A DNA stretch of 64,000 nt. Source: Paraburkholderia phenazinium. GTDB taxonomy: Bacteria > Pseudomonadota > Gammaproteobacteria > Burkholderiales > Burkholderiaceae. The notes below the pieces were generated by a model, which was not told the origin of the DNA, did not search any database, and saw only the letters and a list, made by a program, of their open reading frames with translations. The translations under genes were made by a program, and so were the position numbers. The number at the start of each line of letters is the position of its first letter. Position 1 is the first letter of the stretch. Of the stretch, positions 27,297 to 35,391 are shown piece by piece. The stretch lies in NCBI RefSeq assembly GCF_900142845.1, contig NZ_FSRU01000002.1:992001-1056000 (forward strand), read 5' to 3'.

Positions 27297-27325
27297 GTTA
27301 CGTCGCGCACGTTACGTGCGTTACG
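27297..27325. promoter_or_regulatory. Triple GTTACG cluster upstream of the EAL gene
   Basis: GTTACG occurs at 27297-27302, 27311-27316 and 27320-27325, all in the same direction. The near edge is 130 bases from the sigma-54 promoter. The cluster overlaps the 3' end of the DUF4096 gene. Candidate enhancer-binding-protein site. Confidence 0.6.
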
Positions 27326-27635
27326 CTCGCCCGTCGCCGCACTGGCGGGTGCCGAGAAGCTCGATCGCCCGCTCTAGTGCGCCCGAACGGCGCCACGCGA
27401 TGTAGCGGGCGTAGCAGGTCTGCTGCGGCGGGAAACTGGCGGGAAGACGGTGCCATTTTTCGCCGCTCTGCTGGATCCAGAGAATGGCATCGAGAATCTC
27501 GCGCGGCGCGCGGCGAGGTCTCCCACGCGGTGACTGAGGCTCGCGAAACAGATGCTCGACGTGCATCCATGCGTCATCGGACAAGGGAATTTTGATCACG
27601 GGATTCGGCGAATGAAATAGATGGTGCAGACTCAA
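27321..27635 (-). CDS. Stand-alone DUF4096 (IS5-type transposase N-terminal domain) protein
   Basis: 104 residues covering only the N-terminal helix-turn-helix domain (PF13340) of IS5-family transposases: LSDDAWMHVEHLFREP, GRPRRAPREILDAILWIQQS, GEKWHRLPASFPP, YARYIAWRRSGALERAIELL. No DDE catalytic domain follows, and I see no inverted repeats or target duplication around it. This suggests a domesticated DNA-binding protein, not a recent remnant. The start is TTG at 27635 with GGGG closely upstream; no earlier ATG exists. It lies upstream of the EAL gene on the same strand and its 3' end overlaps the GTTACG cluster. Confidence 0.75.
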   Translation of the reverse strand: MSLHHLFHSPNPVIKIPLSDDAWMHVEHLFREPQSPRGRPRRAPREILDAILWIQQSGEKWHRLPASFPPQQTCYARYIAWRRSGALERAIELLGTRQCGDGRA

Positions 27636-27812
27636 TGCGCCCCTATAAATATCGCACCCGGATTTCTAAAGCCAGCGAAATAGAAAGTTGAAAAGACCCG
27701 CGGGACGCGAGCTGTCCCGATCGCGGCGCGGACGGCCGGCGCAAACCCGATAGTCACGGATTCCGCTCGCAATGGGAATACACTTGGGATACGACAAGCA
27801 AGGAGCAGCATC

Positions 27813-28130
27813 ATGGTCGACGCTACCCCCCAGAACACGTTTCGTGGACTCCCCTTGACGCCTGAGCAGGACGCCGAAGTCAGGCACTATATCAAGCAGA
27901 AAAAACAGCATGGCGCGCCGTGGGACACACCGGAGTTATCAGCCATGCTAAGAGACATGCTGGAGCCGCCGGGTAACGACGAAGAGGAATCGGGTTCCGT
28001 CGCCGACGAAACGGAAGCGGCCACCGAACGCGCGGCCGCTTCGATCGACGAAGCCATGGAACCCATTGAGGCGAGCGAAGAACGAACCGCCGCAATGGAA
28101 GCCGAAGCGATGAAAGGCCCCAGACGCTAA
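27813..28130 (+). CDS. Small acidic protein of unknown function
   Basis: 105 residues with a good Shine-Dalgarno (AAGGAG, 8 bases before the ATG). The N-terminal half has a compact motif (FRGLPLTPEQDAEVRHYIKQ, then GAPWDTPELSAMLRDMLEPP). The C-terminal half is a long acidic Glu/Ala-rich helix with no hydrophobic segment. I recall similar short proteins as hypothetical genes in Paraburkholderia; no function is known to me. Confidence 0.7.
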   Translation: MVDATPQNTFRGLPLTPEQDAEVRHYIKQKKQHGAPWDTPELSAMLRDMLEPPGNDEEESGSVADETEAATERAAASIDEAMEPIEASEERTAAMEAEAMKGPRR

Positions 28131-28228
28131 CTGTTACGCAGTACCCACGCCGGGCGGTGCGGGCCCATGACTGCACGGGCGGTGACGGCCGAACCGGTCG
28201 CCGCCCGCCTGCCGCAGCCCAAACCCGC

Positions 28229-29263
28229 CTAAACCAGCACGTCCGCAAACACCCGGTTCGCGAAGTGGGTCGAATCCGTGCTGTTGTTCAACACGCCCAC
28301 GGTTTTCAGATCATCCGCATAGAGCGCGATTTCCTTCTTGAACGCATCGCCCACCGGATGATGGTGATCCGTGTGGCTCTTCAGCATCGCCGTCAGTTGC
28401 GCGACATCCGCCTGCGGCGCGTGCTCGGCAAAAATCGCCGCCGCATCGGCCGGATGATTGGCGGTCCACTCGGTGGCGTCGAGCAAGGCCTGGGTCAGGG
28501 CCTGCGCCGTCGCGCGATCCTTGCGCACCAGCGTCCCTCGTACGCCGAGCACGCAGCACACGCGGTTCTGGTATTCGCCGCACAGGTTGTTCGATACCTC
28601 TACCAGGTGATCCGATTCGCGGATGCTCCAGATGATCGGGTCGCCATCCGCAATCGCCTGCACCTCGCCCTTCTTCAGCGCTTCGCCGAGCAGGTTCGCC
28701 GGATACTGACGCCATTGCACCTGGCTGTCCGGATCGATACCCAGCTTCTTGAGCGTGATCGCAAAGAAGTTCTTGGTGGGGCTGGCCATATCGCTGACGC
28801 CGATCGTGTGTCCCTTGAGACCCGGCAAGTCGACGATCCCCGACGTGCGCGTGGCGAGCAGGCGCATGCAGCCGCCGTGGATGCCCGCGGTCAGCTTCAC
28901 GTCGAAGCCCTGCTCCAGCGGCTTGATCCAGCGCAGCGCCATGCCGACGCCCGCGTCCGACTTGCCGGTCGCGATGGCTTCGAGCAACTGGTCGGTCGAG
29001 CCGGCGAAGTTGATCAACTCCACCTCCAGGCCGCGCTGCTTGAAAAAGCCCTGCTTGACCGCCACCGGTACCGGCGCGGTACAGATCGCGCCCGCATTCC
29101 ACGAAAGCTTGAGCGGCGTGAGCGGGCCGTCCGCGAAGGCGAGCGAGCTGGACAGGCCAAGCGATGCGCCGCCCAGCGCCGCCGCGCCCGCGCTCCAGGC
29201 GGTCTTGCGCAACCAGGCGCGGCGCGACAGGCTGGCGGGAGAAGTGTCGTCGAAGGATGTCAT
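28229..29263 (-). CDS. ABC transporter substrate-binding protein, SsuA/TauA-like, Tat-exported
   Basis: 344 residues. The N-terminus has a twin-arginine signal (SRRAWLRK, Arg14-Arg15) and a hydrophobic stretch ending SSLAFADG. The mature part is a nitrate/sulfonate/taurine-type periplasmic binding fold (LKLSWNAGAICTAPVPVAVK, QRGLEVELINFAGSTDQLLE, AIATGKSDAGVGMALRW). The ligand is unknown; an organosulfur anion is likely from the family and from the flavoprotein genes next door. Start ATG 29263 follows AGGAAACC; the TTG further upstream is unlikely. Last gene of the permease-ATPase-binding protein operon. Confidence 0.88.
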   Translation of the reverse strand: MTSFDDTSPASLSRRAWLRKTAWSAGAAALGGASLGLSSSLAFADGPLTPLKLSWNAGAICTAPVPVAVKQGFFKQRGLEVELINFAGSTDQLLEAIATGKSDAGVGMALRWIKPLEQGFDVKLTAGIHGGCMRLLATRTSGIVDLPGLKGHTIGVSDMASPTKNFFAITLKKLGIDPDSQVQWRQYPANLLGEALKKGEVQAIADGDPIIWSIRESDHLVEVSNNLCGEYQNRVCCVLGVRGTLVRKDRATAQALTQALLDATEWTANHPADAAAIFAEHAPQADVAQLTAMLKSHTDHHHPVGDAFKKEIALYADDLKTVGVLNNSTDSTHFANRVFADVLV

Positions 29264-29349
29264 GGTGTGCGGTTTCCTCAAGTCGTTATTGGTTTTGTAC
29301 TGCGTGGTCAGGCAGCCCGGATGGCGGCAGTCGAATCAAGCGTTAGGCG

Positions 29350-30174
29350 TCAAGCCTCGAGCCCGAGTTGCGCGAGCACCTCGCGGCGCAACGCGACCAG
29401 CTTCGGATCGTCCCGATGCCGTGGATACGGCGCGTCGTTATGCACCTCGGCGACGATCCGCGCAGGACGCTCGCTGAACACAATCACGCGATTCGCGAGA
29501 AACAGGGCCTCCTCCACGTCGTGCGTGACGAGCAGGACCGAAAACCGCGCGTCTTGCCACAGGCGCACGAGTTCGCCCTGCATGCGGATGCGCGTGAGCG
29601 AATCCAGCTTGCCGAACGGTTCGTCCAGCACCAGCAAGGCGGGATCGTTGACGAGCGCGCGCGCCAGCGCAACGCGCTGCGCCATGCCGCCGGACAACTG
29701 ATGCGGGAAGGCGTCGGCAAACTCGCTCAGGCCCACCAGTTGCAGGGCGGCGTCGATACGTCGAGTGGTGCTGTCGGGTTCCGCCCTCGTCCACCAGTGA
29801 CGCTTATGACGCTGCGCCTGCGGGCCGAGCCCAACGTTGGCGCGCACCGTGCGCCATGGAAACAGCGTCGGGTCCTGGAACACCACCACGCGCGACGGGT
29901 CAGGCCCAGCGATCGCGGCGCCGTCTGCTTGCACGCTGCCCTGTACGGGCGCATCGAGGCCCGCGACGAGTCGCAGCAAGGTCGACTTGCCGCAGCCGCT
30001 CGGTCCCAGCAGGGCGACGAACTCGCCCGGCTCGACCGTGAAATCGACGTCCTGCAGCACCGGCAACGCCGCGCCCTGAAAGCTGAATTGATGACTGACG
30101 TTACGCACGTCGATGCGCGCGCCGCCTCGTGGCGTAGACGCCGAGGCGGCGCTCACTGCAGGTACGACTACCAT
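29350..30174 (-). CDS. ABC transporter ATPase, SsuB/TauB-like
   Basis: 274 residues. Walker A GPSGCGKST (residues 57-65), Q-loop near VVFQDPTLFPWRT, signature LSGGMAQRV, Walker B LLVLDEPFGKLD, and the H-loop LLVTHDVEEAL. All catalytic residues are present. The N-terminal 18 residues are an Ala/Ser-rich extension. The start is ATG 30174 with AAAGGA upstream, overlapping the permease stop by 7 bases. It powers import with the permease and binding protein of this operon. Confidence 0.92.
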   Translation of the reverse strand: MVVVPAVSAASASTPRGGARIDVRNVSHQFSFQGAALPVLQDVDFTVEPGEFVALLGPSGCGKSTLLRLVAGLDAPVQGSVQADGAAIAGPDPSRVVVFQDPTLFPWRTVRANVGLGPQAQRHKRHWWTRAEPDSTTRRIDAALQLVGLSEFADAFPHQLSGGMAQRVALARALVNDPALLVLDEPFGKLDSLTRIRMQGELVRLWQDARFSVLLVTHDVEEALFLANRVIVFSERPARIVAEVHNDAPYPRHRDDPKLVALRREVLAQLGLEA

Positions 30175-31208
30175 TTGAGCAATCCTTTCTGCCACGCGAG
30201 CAAGCGGTCACGGAAGCGGAACAGCAGCGTAATCAGGCCCGAGCACATCAATGCCATGACCAGCAGCGCCGCATACATGTTCGAATACGCGGCCCAACCC
30301 TGGGCCCATTGCAGATACCAGCCGAGCCCCGCCTTCACGCCCATCATCTCCGCCACGATCAGGACCGAGAACGACACGCCGAGTCCCATGAACAGGCCCA
30401 CAAACACCGACGGCAGCGCAGCCGGTATCGCGACTCGCAGGATCAGGAAGCTCGGCCGTGCGCCGAGCGTGCGGGCGATGTCGTAGTAGGCGGCATTCAC
30501 GCCGGCAACGCCGGACCACGTCAGCACCGCCACCGGGAATGCCGTCGCCAGCGCGATCAGGAACACGCTCGCGCTGAAGCTGGAGGGAAAGAAAAAGAAT
30601 GCGAGCGGCAACCATGCGGTAGGCGGCAGCGGCCCAAGCAGCCGCAGCACCGGATGCAGCCAGTAACTGACCGCGCGCGACCAGCCGATGCTCACGCCGA
30701 TCACGAAGCCCGTCACGGCGCCCAGAATGTAGCCATACGCCAGCAGGCCCAGCGAATGCACGACGCTCGAGCCGAGACGCGGAAAGTCCTCGACGTATAC
30801 GGCGATCAGCGCCTGGGGTGGCGCGAAGAACGGCCGCGGCAACCATTCGAGCTTGGCAGTCAGCGCCTCCCACACCGTCACGCCGAGCGCCAGCGCGAGC
30901 AGCCACGGCATCGCGCCGAGCCAGCGGTCGATGCGCGACGGCGTGGCCGTGTCGCTCGTGCGCTGCTTGCGCCAGCCGGCAATGCCGAGCAACGCGGCAA
31001 GCGCCGCCAGCGCGAGCTTGAGTGCGACGAGCTCGTTCGTATACGGCCAGTCGTCGAGATTGGGCCACCACTGCGTGAGCGCCGCGCCGCCCAGCCATGC
31101 CGACGCGGCAAGGCCGGCGATCACAACCCGTCGCGACACGGGACGCCGCGGCGTGGATCGGCCCACTCGCGCACTGCTCGAGGGGATCGTTTCAGATTGG
31201 GTAGACAC
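30168..31208 (-). CDS. ABC transporter permease, SsuC/TauC-like
   Basis: 346 residues with about eight hydrophobic segments, the last six forming the BPD_transp_1 permease fold. The EAA-like coupling loop is YYDIARTLGARPSFLILRVA, about 90 residues before the C-terminus. It has two more N-terminal helices than the usual 250-260-residue SsuC. The start is taken as GTG 31208 after GGAGCGAGC. The frame continues to an ATG at 31364, but that segment crosses the divergent promoter region and is not protein-like. Confidence 0.85.
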   Translation of the reverse strand: MSTQSETIPSSSARVGRSTPRRPVSRRVVIAGLAASAWLGGAALTQWWPNLDDWPYTNELVALKLALAALAALLGIAGWRKQRTSDTATPSRIDRWLGAMPWLLALALGVTVWEALTAKLEWLPRPFFAPPQALIAVYVEDFPRLGSSVVHSLGLLAYGYILGAVTGFVIGVSIGWSRAVSYWLHPVLRLLGPLPPTAWLPLAFFFFPSSFSASVFLIALATAFPVAVLTWSGVAGVNAAYYDIARTLGARPSFLILRVAIPAALPSVFVGLFMGLGVSFSVLIVAEMMGVKAGLGWYLQWAQGWAAYSNMYAALLVMALMCSGLITLLFRFRDRLLAWQKGLLKW

Positions 31209-31427
31209 GGTGGTAGCTCGCTCCGTCAGGCCGGCACACGTCCTCGCGGACAGATTCAACGCAGAGCGTAACGGTCCGAAACAAGCTTGAGAATTATTCG
31301 ATTTGTATATGGTTATTCGAATCCGACATTTATGGTTTGCATGTTCGCTCGGGCGTCCATTCAAGCGCTATCGCAGACATTCCGCGCTTATCAGCAAAAC
31401 CATCAATAGATATCGCAAATGCTTCGT

Positions 31428-31455
31428 TTGACGCCACCGGGCCGCTGACTACACT
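31428..31455 (+). promoter_or_regulatory. Sigma-70 promoter of gntR
   Basis: TTGACG (31428-31433) and TACACT (31450-31455) separated by 16 bases. Transcription should begin near 31462, about 24 bases before the gntR start codon. Confidence 0.6.
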
Positions 31456-31465
31456 GCGTTTCCAT

Positions 31466-31479
31466 CTTGTCATAACAAG
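31466..31479. promoter_or_regulatory. Probable GntR autoregulatory operator
   Basis: CTTGTCATAACAAG is an inverted repeat (CTTGT-CATA-ACAAG) just after the predicted start site and 6 bases before the gntR ATG. GntR regulators of the HutC/FarR type usually bind such short GT/AC palindromes and repress their own genes. Confidence 0.55.
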
Positions 31480-31485
31480 TTGCTC

Positions 31486-32256
31486 ATGCCCCAAACCAAT
31501 CTCGTGCCGCTCTCAACGCAGCCGCTGTACGCGCAGATCAAGGACACGCTGCGCGGCCGGATTCTCGACGGCACCTACGCGCCGCACAGCCAGATGCCCT
31601 CGGAACACGAACTGTGCGCCCTGTTCGGCGTGAGCCGCATCACCGTGCGTCAGGCGCTCGGCGATCTCCAGAAAGAGGGGCTGCTGTTCAAGCTGCACGG
31701 CAAGGGCACCTTCGTCTCCAAACCGAAGGCCTTTCAGAACGTCACCTCGCTGCAGGGTTTCGGCGAAGCCATGTCGTCGATGGGCTACGAAATCGTCAAC
31801 CAGTTGCGCAGTTTCCGGATCGTCGAGGCGAGCCGCCATGTCGCCGCCAAACTCAACTTGCCTGAAGGCGCGCCGGTGGCCGAAATCCATCGGGTGCGGC
31901 TGCTCAATCGCGAGGCCGTTTCGCTCGAAATCACCTGGCTGCCCGAAGTGTTCGGCAAACGCCTCGGCAATGCGGACCTCGCCACGCGCGACATCTTTCT
32001 GATCCTGGAGAACGACTGCGGCGTGTCGCTCGGCCATGCCGACGTCGCCATCGACGCCATTCTCGCCGACGACGAGATCGCAGCGGCCCTGCCGGTGCAG
32101 GAAGGCAGCCCGGTGCTGCGCATCGAGCGTCTCACGCACGATACGGCGGGCGCCCCCATCGATTACGAATATCTCTACTTCCGCGGCGACGCGTTCCAAT
32201 ACCGGCTGCGCACCGATCGTCGCAAGCCGCGCCGCAACGCGAGGAAAGCATCATGA
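31486..32256 (+). CDS. GntR-family (HutC/FarR-type) transcriptional regulator
   Basis: 256 residues. The N-terminal winged helix (QPLYAQIKDTLRGRILDGTY, PSEHELCALFGVSRITVRQA) is followed by a C-terminal UTRA effector domain (about residues 90-240), as in HutC, FarR and PhnF. The start is set at ATG 31486, two codons after a TTG. The stop overlaps the flavoprotein ATG (ATGA), so regulator, flavoprotein and ferredoxin form one operon. The regulator probably senses the imported compound or a product of it and controls both divergent units. Confidence 0.92.
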   Translation: MPQTNLVPLSTQPLYAQIKDTLRGRILDGTYAPHSQMPSEHELCALFGVSRITVRQALGDLQKEGLLFKLHGKGTFVSKPKAFQNVTSLQGFGEAMSSMGYEIVNQLRSFRIVEASRHVAAKLNLPEGAPVAEIHRVRLLNREAVSLEITWLPEVFGKRLGNADLATRDIFLILENDCGVSLGHADVAIDAILADDEIAAALPVQEGSPVLRIERLTHDTAGAPIDYEYLYFRGDAFQYRLRTDRRKPRRNARKAS

Positions 32257-33992
32257 ATACGCATGTTCTGGAATACGACATTGTGGTGGTGGGCGGCGGC
32301 ACGGCCGGACCGATGGCGGCCATCAAGGCGAAGGAACGCAATCCCGAGCTGAAGGTACTGGTGCTGGAAAAGGCCAACGTCAAGCGCAGCGGCGCGATTT
32401 CGATGGGCATGGATGGACTGAACAACGCGGTGATTCCGGGCCATGCGACGCCCGAACAGTACACGCGCGAAATCACCATCGCCAACGACGGCATCGTCGA
32501 TCAGGAAGCCGTCTACGCCTACGCGAAGCACAGCTTCACGACGATCGAGCAGCTCGACCGCTGGGGCGTGAAGTTCGAGAAGGACGGCACCGGCGACTAT
32601 GCGGTCAAGAAAGTGCATCACATGGGCTCTTACGTGCTGCCGATGCCCGAGGGTCACGACATCAAGAAGGTGCTGTACCGCCAGTTGAAGCGCGCGCGCA
32701 TTGCGCTGACCAACCGCATTGTCGCCACGCGCCTGTTGACGGATGCGCAAGGGCGCGTCTGCGGCGTGCTCGGTTTCGACTGCCGCACGGCGGATTTCTA
32801 CGTGGTGCGCGCCAAAGCGGTGATTCTCTGCTGTGGCGCGGCGGGACGCCTCGGCCTGCCCTCGTCGGGCTATCTGATGGGCACCTACGAAAACCCCACC
32901 AATGCCGGCGACGGCTACGCCATGGCCTATCACGCGGGCGCCGCGCTCGCGAACCTCGAGTGCTTCCAGATCAACCCGCTGATCAAGGACTACAACGGAC
33001 CCGCCTGCGCCTACGTCACCGGACCGCTGGGCGGTTTTACGGCCAACGGCAAAGGCGAACGCTTCATCGAATGCGATTACTGGAGCGGTCAGATGATGTG
33101 GGAGTTCTATCAGGAACTGCAAAGCGGCAATGGCCCGGTGTTCCTGAAGCTCGACCATCTCGCCGAGGAAACGATCCAGACCATCGAGCAGATCCTGCAC
33201 ACCAACGAACGGCCGAGCCGCGGCCGCTTTCATGCGGGGCGCGGCACCGATTACCGTCAGCAGATGGTAGAAATGCATATCTCGGAGATCGGCTTTTGCA
33301 GCGGGCACAGCGCCTCCGGCGTCTATGTCAACGCGCGCGCCGAAACCACGGTGCCGGGACTGTACGCAGCGGGCGACATGGCGGCGGTACCGCATAACTA
33401 CATGCTGGGCGCCTTCACCTATGGCTGGTTCGCCGGCCAGAATGCCGCGGACTATGTGGCCGGTCGCGAGCATGCGCCGGTGGACGAACAGCAGGTGGCC
33501 GCCGAACGTGCGCGCGTCTATGCGCCGCTCGAACGCGAGCATGGACACGCGCCTTCGCAGGTCGAATACAAGCTGCGGCGCATGGTGAACGACTATCTGC
33601 AGCCGCCCAAGGTGACGCGCAAGATGGAGATCGGCCTGCAACGCTTTGCAGAGATCGCCGAGGACATCGACTCGATCCGCGCGCTCAATCCGCATGAGCT
33701 GATGCGCGCGGCCGAAGTGCGCGCGATCCGCGATTGCGCGGAAATGGCGGCACGCGCCTCGCTGTTTCGCACCGAAAGCCGCTGGGGGCTGTATCACCAT
33801 CGCGTCGACTATCCGCAGCGCGACGACGCGCAGTGGTTCTGCCACACGCATCTGCGCAAGGACGAGCATGGCCGCATGACGAGCGAGAAGCGCGCCGTCG
33901 AGCCTTATGTCGTGCCGCTTGCCGATGATGAACGCAGCGCTTACCAGAAACTCCGCATCCGCGAGTCCGCCGCGCTCGCCGCCACGACCTGA
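32253..33992 (+). CDS. FAD-dependent oxidoreductase, AprA/FrdA-like
   Basis: 579 residues of the fumarate reductase/adenylylsulfate reductase flavoprotein family. The FAD fold begins DIVVVGGGTAGPMAA (from residue 9). The segment KRSGAISMGMDGLN (about 47-60) corresponds to the RSGAVAQGLSAIN-type segment of AprA, and the FAD C-terminal motif is GLYAAGDMA (about 370). A helical C-terminal domain ends the protein. AprA proteins are about 640 residues; this one is shorter. The next gene is an AprB-like ferredoxin, so the pair probably forms one electron-transfer enzyme. The assimilatory setting (importer plus GntR) argues against dissimilatory sulfate reduction. The substrate is unknown; an organosulfur or related anion is my inference. 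Confidence 0.85.
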   Translation: MNTHVLEYDIVVVGGGTAGPMAAIKAKERNPELKVLVLEKANVKRSGAISMGMDGLNNAVIPGHATPEQYTREITIANDGIVDQEAVYAYAKHSFTTIEQLDRWGVKFEKDGTGDYAVKKVHHMGSYVLPMPEGHDIKKVLYRQLKRARIALTNRIVATRLLTDAQGRVCGVLGFDCRTADFYVVRAKAVILCCGAAGRLGLPSSGYLMGTYENPTNAGDGYAMAYHAGAALANLECFQINPLIKDYNGPACAYVTGPLGGFTANGKGERFIECDYWSGQMMWEFYQELQSGNGPVFLKLDHLAEETIQTIEQILHTNERPSRGRFHAGRGTDYRQQMVEMHISEIGFCSGHSASGVYVNARAETTVPGLYAAGDMAAVPHNYMLGAFTYGWFAGQNAADYVAGREHAPVDEQQVAAERARVYAPLEREHGHAPSQVEYKLRRMVNDYLQPPKVTRKMEIGLQRFAEIAEDIDSIRALNPHELMRAAEVRAIRDCAEMAARASLFRTESRWGLYHHRVDYPQRDDAQWFCHTHLRKDEHGRMTSEKRAVEPYVVPLADDERSAYQKLRIRESAALAATT

Positions 33993-34003
33993 CAGAGACC
34001 GCC

Positions 34004-34249
34004 ATGTCCTATACCCCGCACGACATTCTTCAGCGCAGCAGCGCCCCGGTGACGATCGACGAAGACCTTTGCATCGCCGACAAGGGCTGCACGGTTTGCG
34101 TCGACGTCTGCCCGCTCGACCTGCTCGCCATCGATCTGAGCAAGGGCAAAGCCTATATGCAGTTCGACGAATGCTGGTACTGCATGCCCTGCGAGCGCGA
34201 TTGCCCAACCGGCGCAGTCAAGGTGGAGATTCCTTACCTGCTGCGCTAG
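34004..34249 (+). CDS. AprB-like 2[4Fe-4S] ferredoxin
   Basis: 81 residues with two cubane motifs. One is Cys-x5-Cys-x2-Cys-x3-Cys-Pro (CIADKGCTVCVDVCP). The other is Cys-x2-Cys-x2-Cys-x3-Cys-Pro (CWYCMPCERDCP). The order CPLDLLAID, KAYMQFDECW and CPTGAVKVEIPY parallels AprB, including the Trp after the fifth Cys. It lacks AprB's long C-terminal tail and the loop insertion in its first cluster motif. It starts 11 bases after the flavoprotein stop and should pass electrons to or from its FAD. Confidence 0.88.
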   Translation: MSYTPHDILQRSSAPVTIDEDLCIADKGCTVCVDVCPLDLLAIDLSKGKAYMQFDECWYCMPCERDCPTGAVKVEIPYLLR

Positions 34250-34339
34250 GCCAGGCGCGTTGTCATGCGGCGGCTTGCGTGCTTGCGTGCTTGCCTCGGA
34301 ATCCTAATCGAACCCCGGCATGGCGAGCGCACCGCCGAC

Positions 34340-34356
34340 GGGCTTATATATAGCCC
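34340..34356. promoter_or_regulatory. Small A/T-cored inverted repeat before the HEAT gene
   Basis: GGGCT-TATATAT-AGCCC, 40 bases upstream of the HEAT-repeat gene. The TATATA core could be a -10 box or an operator centre. There is no convincing -35 and no T-run, so promoter versus weak terminator cannot be decided. Confidence 0.3.
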
Positions 34357-34395
34357 CGACGCCCAGATCAACTCCTCTGTCCGATTCCCTAACTC

Positions 34396-35391
34396 ATGAC
34401 CGTGCCGTCCATCACCGCTCTTCACCTCGACGCACTTGACCCGGAGAGTGCCGCGCTACTCGCGCGTCTTGCCGATGACGACGCCGCCGTGCGCCGCATC
34501 GCGCTACTCGACATCGCGGATCTCGAAGACATCGAACTGGTCCCCGCGCTGGTTAGCGCCTTGCGTAACGATCCCGCACCGGAAGTGCGGCTCGAAGCAG
34601 CGCGCGTGTTGGCGTCGTGGGAACAGGAAGAAACTGTCGAAGCCCTGTGCAGTGCGTTGCTCGATACGGACGAAGCAGTGCGTGCCGCCGCTGCGCAAAG
34701 TCTCACCGAATTGAAGGATCCTGCATCGGGCGTAGTACTAAGAGGCTGGGTCGAACACCCCGAGCCATTCGTGCGGGCCGCGGCCCTGCGAGGGCTGCGT
34801 GAACTGCGCTTTGGCGCGGCCTTCGACCCGGCTCTGCACGCGCTCGCGGATGTCACCTCCGCCGTCCGGCTGGAAGCAGTCGGCGTGCTCGGCTGGTTGA
34901 AGGACTCAAACGCCTTGACGCCGCTCGCCGCTCTCGCCACCCACGATGCCGACACGGACGTGCGCCGCGCCGCCGTCGGCGCACTGGGCTTTGCGCCCGC
35001 CACGGATGCCGTGGTCACCGCCGCGCTACTCGACGCATTGCGCGACACCGCCTGGCAGGTCCGCGAAGAAGCTGCCACGACACTTGGCAAGCTGCGCGCA
35101 TCCACCGCTCGCGATCCGCTGATCGCAGCGCTCGGCGACGACTACTGGCAGGTCCGCCTGCGTGCGGTGCGCGCGCTCGGCCAGACCGGCGACGTCAGCG
35201 CCGCGCCTGCGGTCGCCGCCCTGCTCACGCACACGGTCAGCAACCTGCGCAAGGAAGCCGCGCTGGCGCTCGGCGAACTGCGCGATCCGCAGACGCTGCC
35301 CGCGCTGCGCGAGGCCCTGCAGGATCGCGACCCCGATGTGCGCAAGGCCGTCCGGATCGCCTTGCAGCAGATCGAAGGCGCAGCCGCATGA
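34396..35391 (+). CDS. HEAT-repeat (PBS lyase-type) protein
   Basis: 331 residues made of nine or ten HEAT-like repeats of about 31 residues, each with the D-x-x-V-R-x-x-A-A pattern (PAPEVRLEAARVLA, TDEAVRAAAAQSL, TDVRRAAVGALG, WQVREEAATTLGKL, WQVRLRAVRALGQ, PDVRKAVRIALQ). No signal peptide, so a cytosolic scaffold. Related E/Z-type HEAT proteins attach cofactors to or assemble partner proteins. Given the flavoprotein, ferredoxin and DUF971 neighbours, an assembly role for the Fe-S/FAD enzyme is plausible. The stop overlaps the next start (ATGA). No clear Shine-Dalgarno at the chosen ATG. Confidence 0.88.
   Translation: MTVPSITALHLDALDPESAALLARLADDDAAVRRIALLDIADLEDIELVPALVSALRNDPAPEVRLEAARVLASWEQEETVEALCSALLDTDEAVRAAAAQSLTELKDPASGVVLRGWVEHPEPFVRAAALRGLRELRFGAAFDPALHALADVTSAVRLEAVGVLGWLKDSNALTPLAALATHDADTDVRRAAVGALGFAPATDAVVTAALLDALRDTAWQVREEAATTLGKLRASTARDPLIAALGDDYWQVRLRAVRALGQTGDVSAAPAVAALLTHTVSNLRKEAALALGELRDPQTLPALREALQDRDPDVRKAVRIALQQIEGAAA

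Larger units (their letters stand above)
31209..31485. other. Divergent promoter region between the ABC operon and gntR
   Basis: 277 bases. An A/T-rich stretch at 31290-31335 contains two copies of TTATTCGA about 19 bases apart, possibly the ABC-side promoter or operator. The gntR promoter and its CTTGT-CATA-ACAAG operator lie at 31428-31479. Confidence 0.5.

Noticed and set aside
27321..27635. Calling the DUF4096 gene part of an insertion sequence
   Set aside because: No DDE domain, terminal repeats or duplicated target site could be seen around it.
34262..34300. Short tandem repeat (GCTTGCGT copies) after the ferredoxin gene
   Set aside because: Only three short copies, no sign of a functional element.
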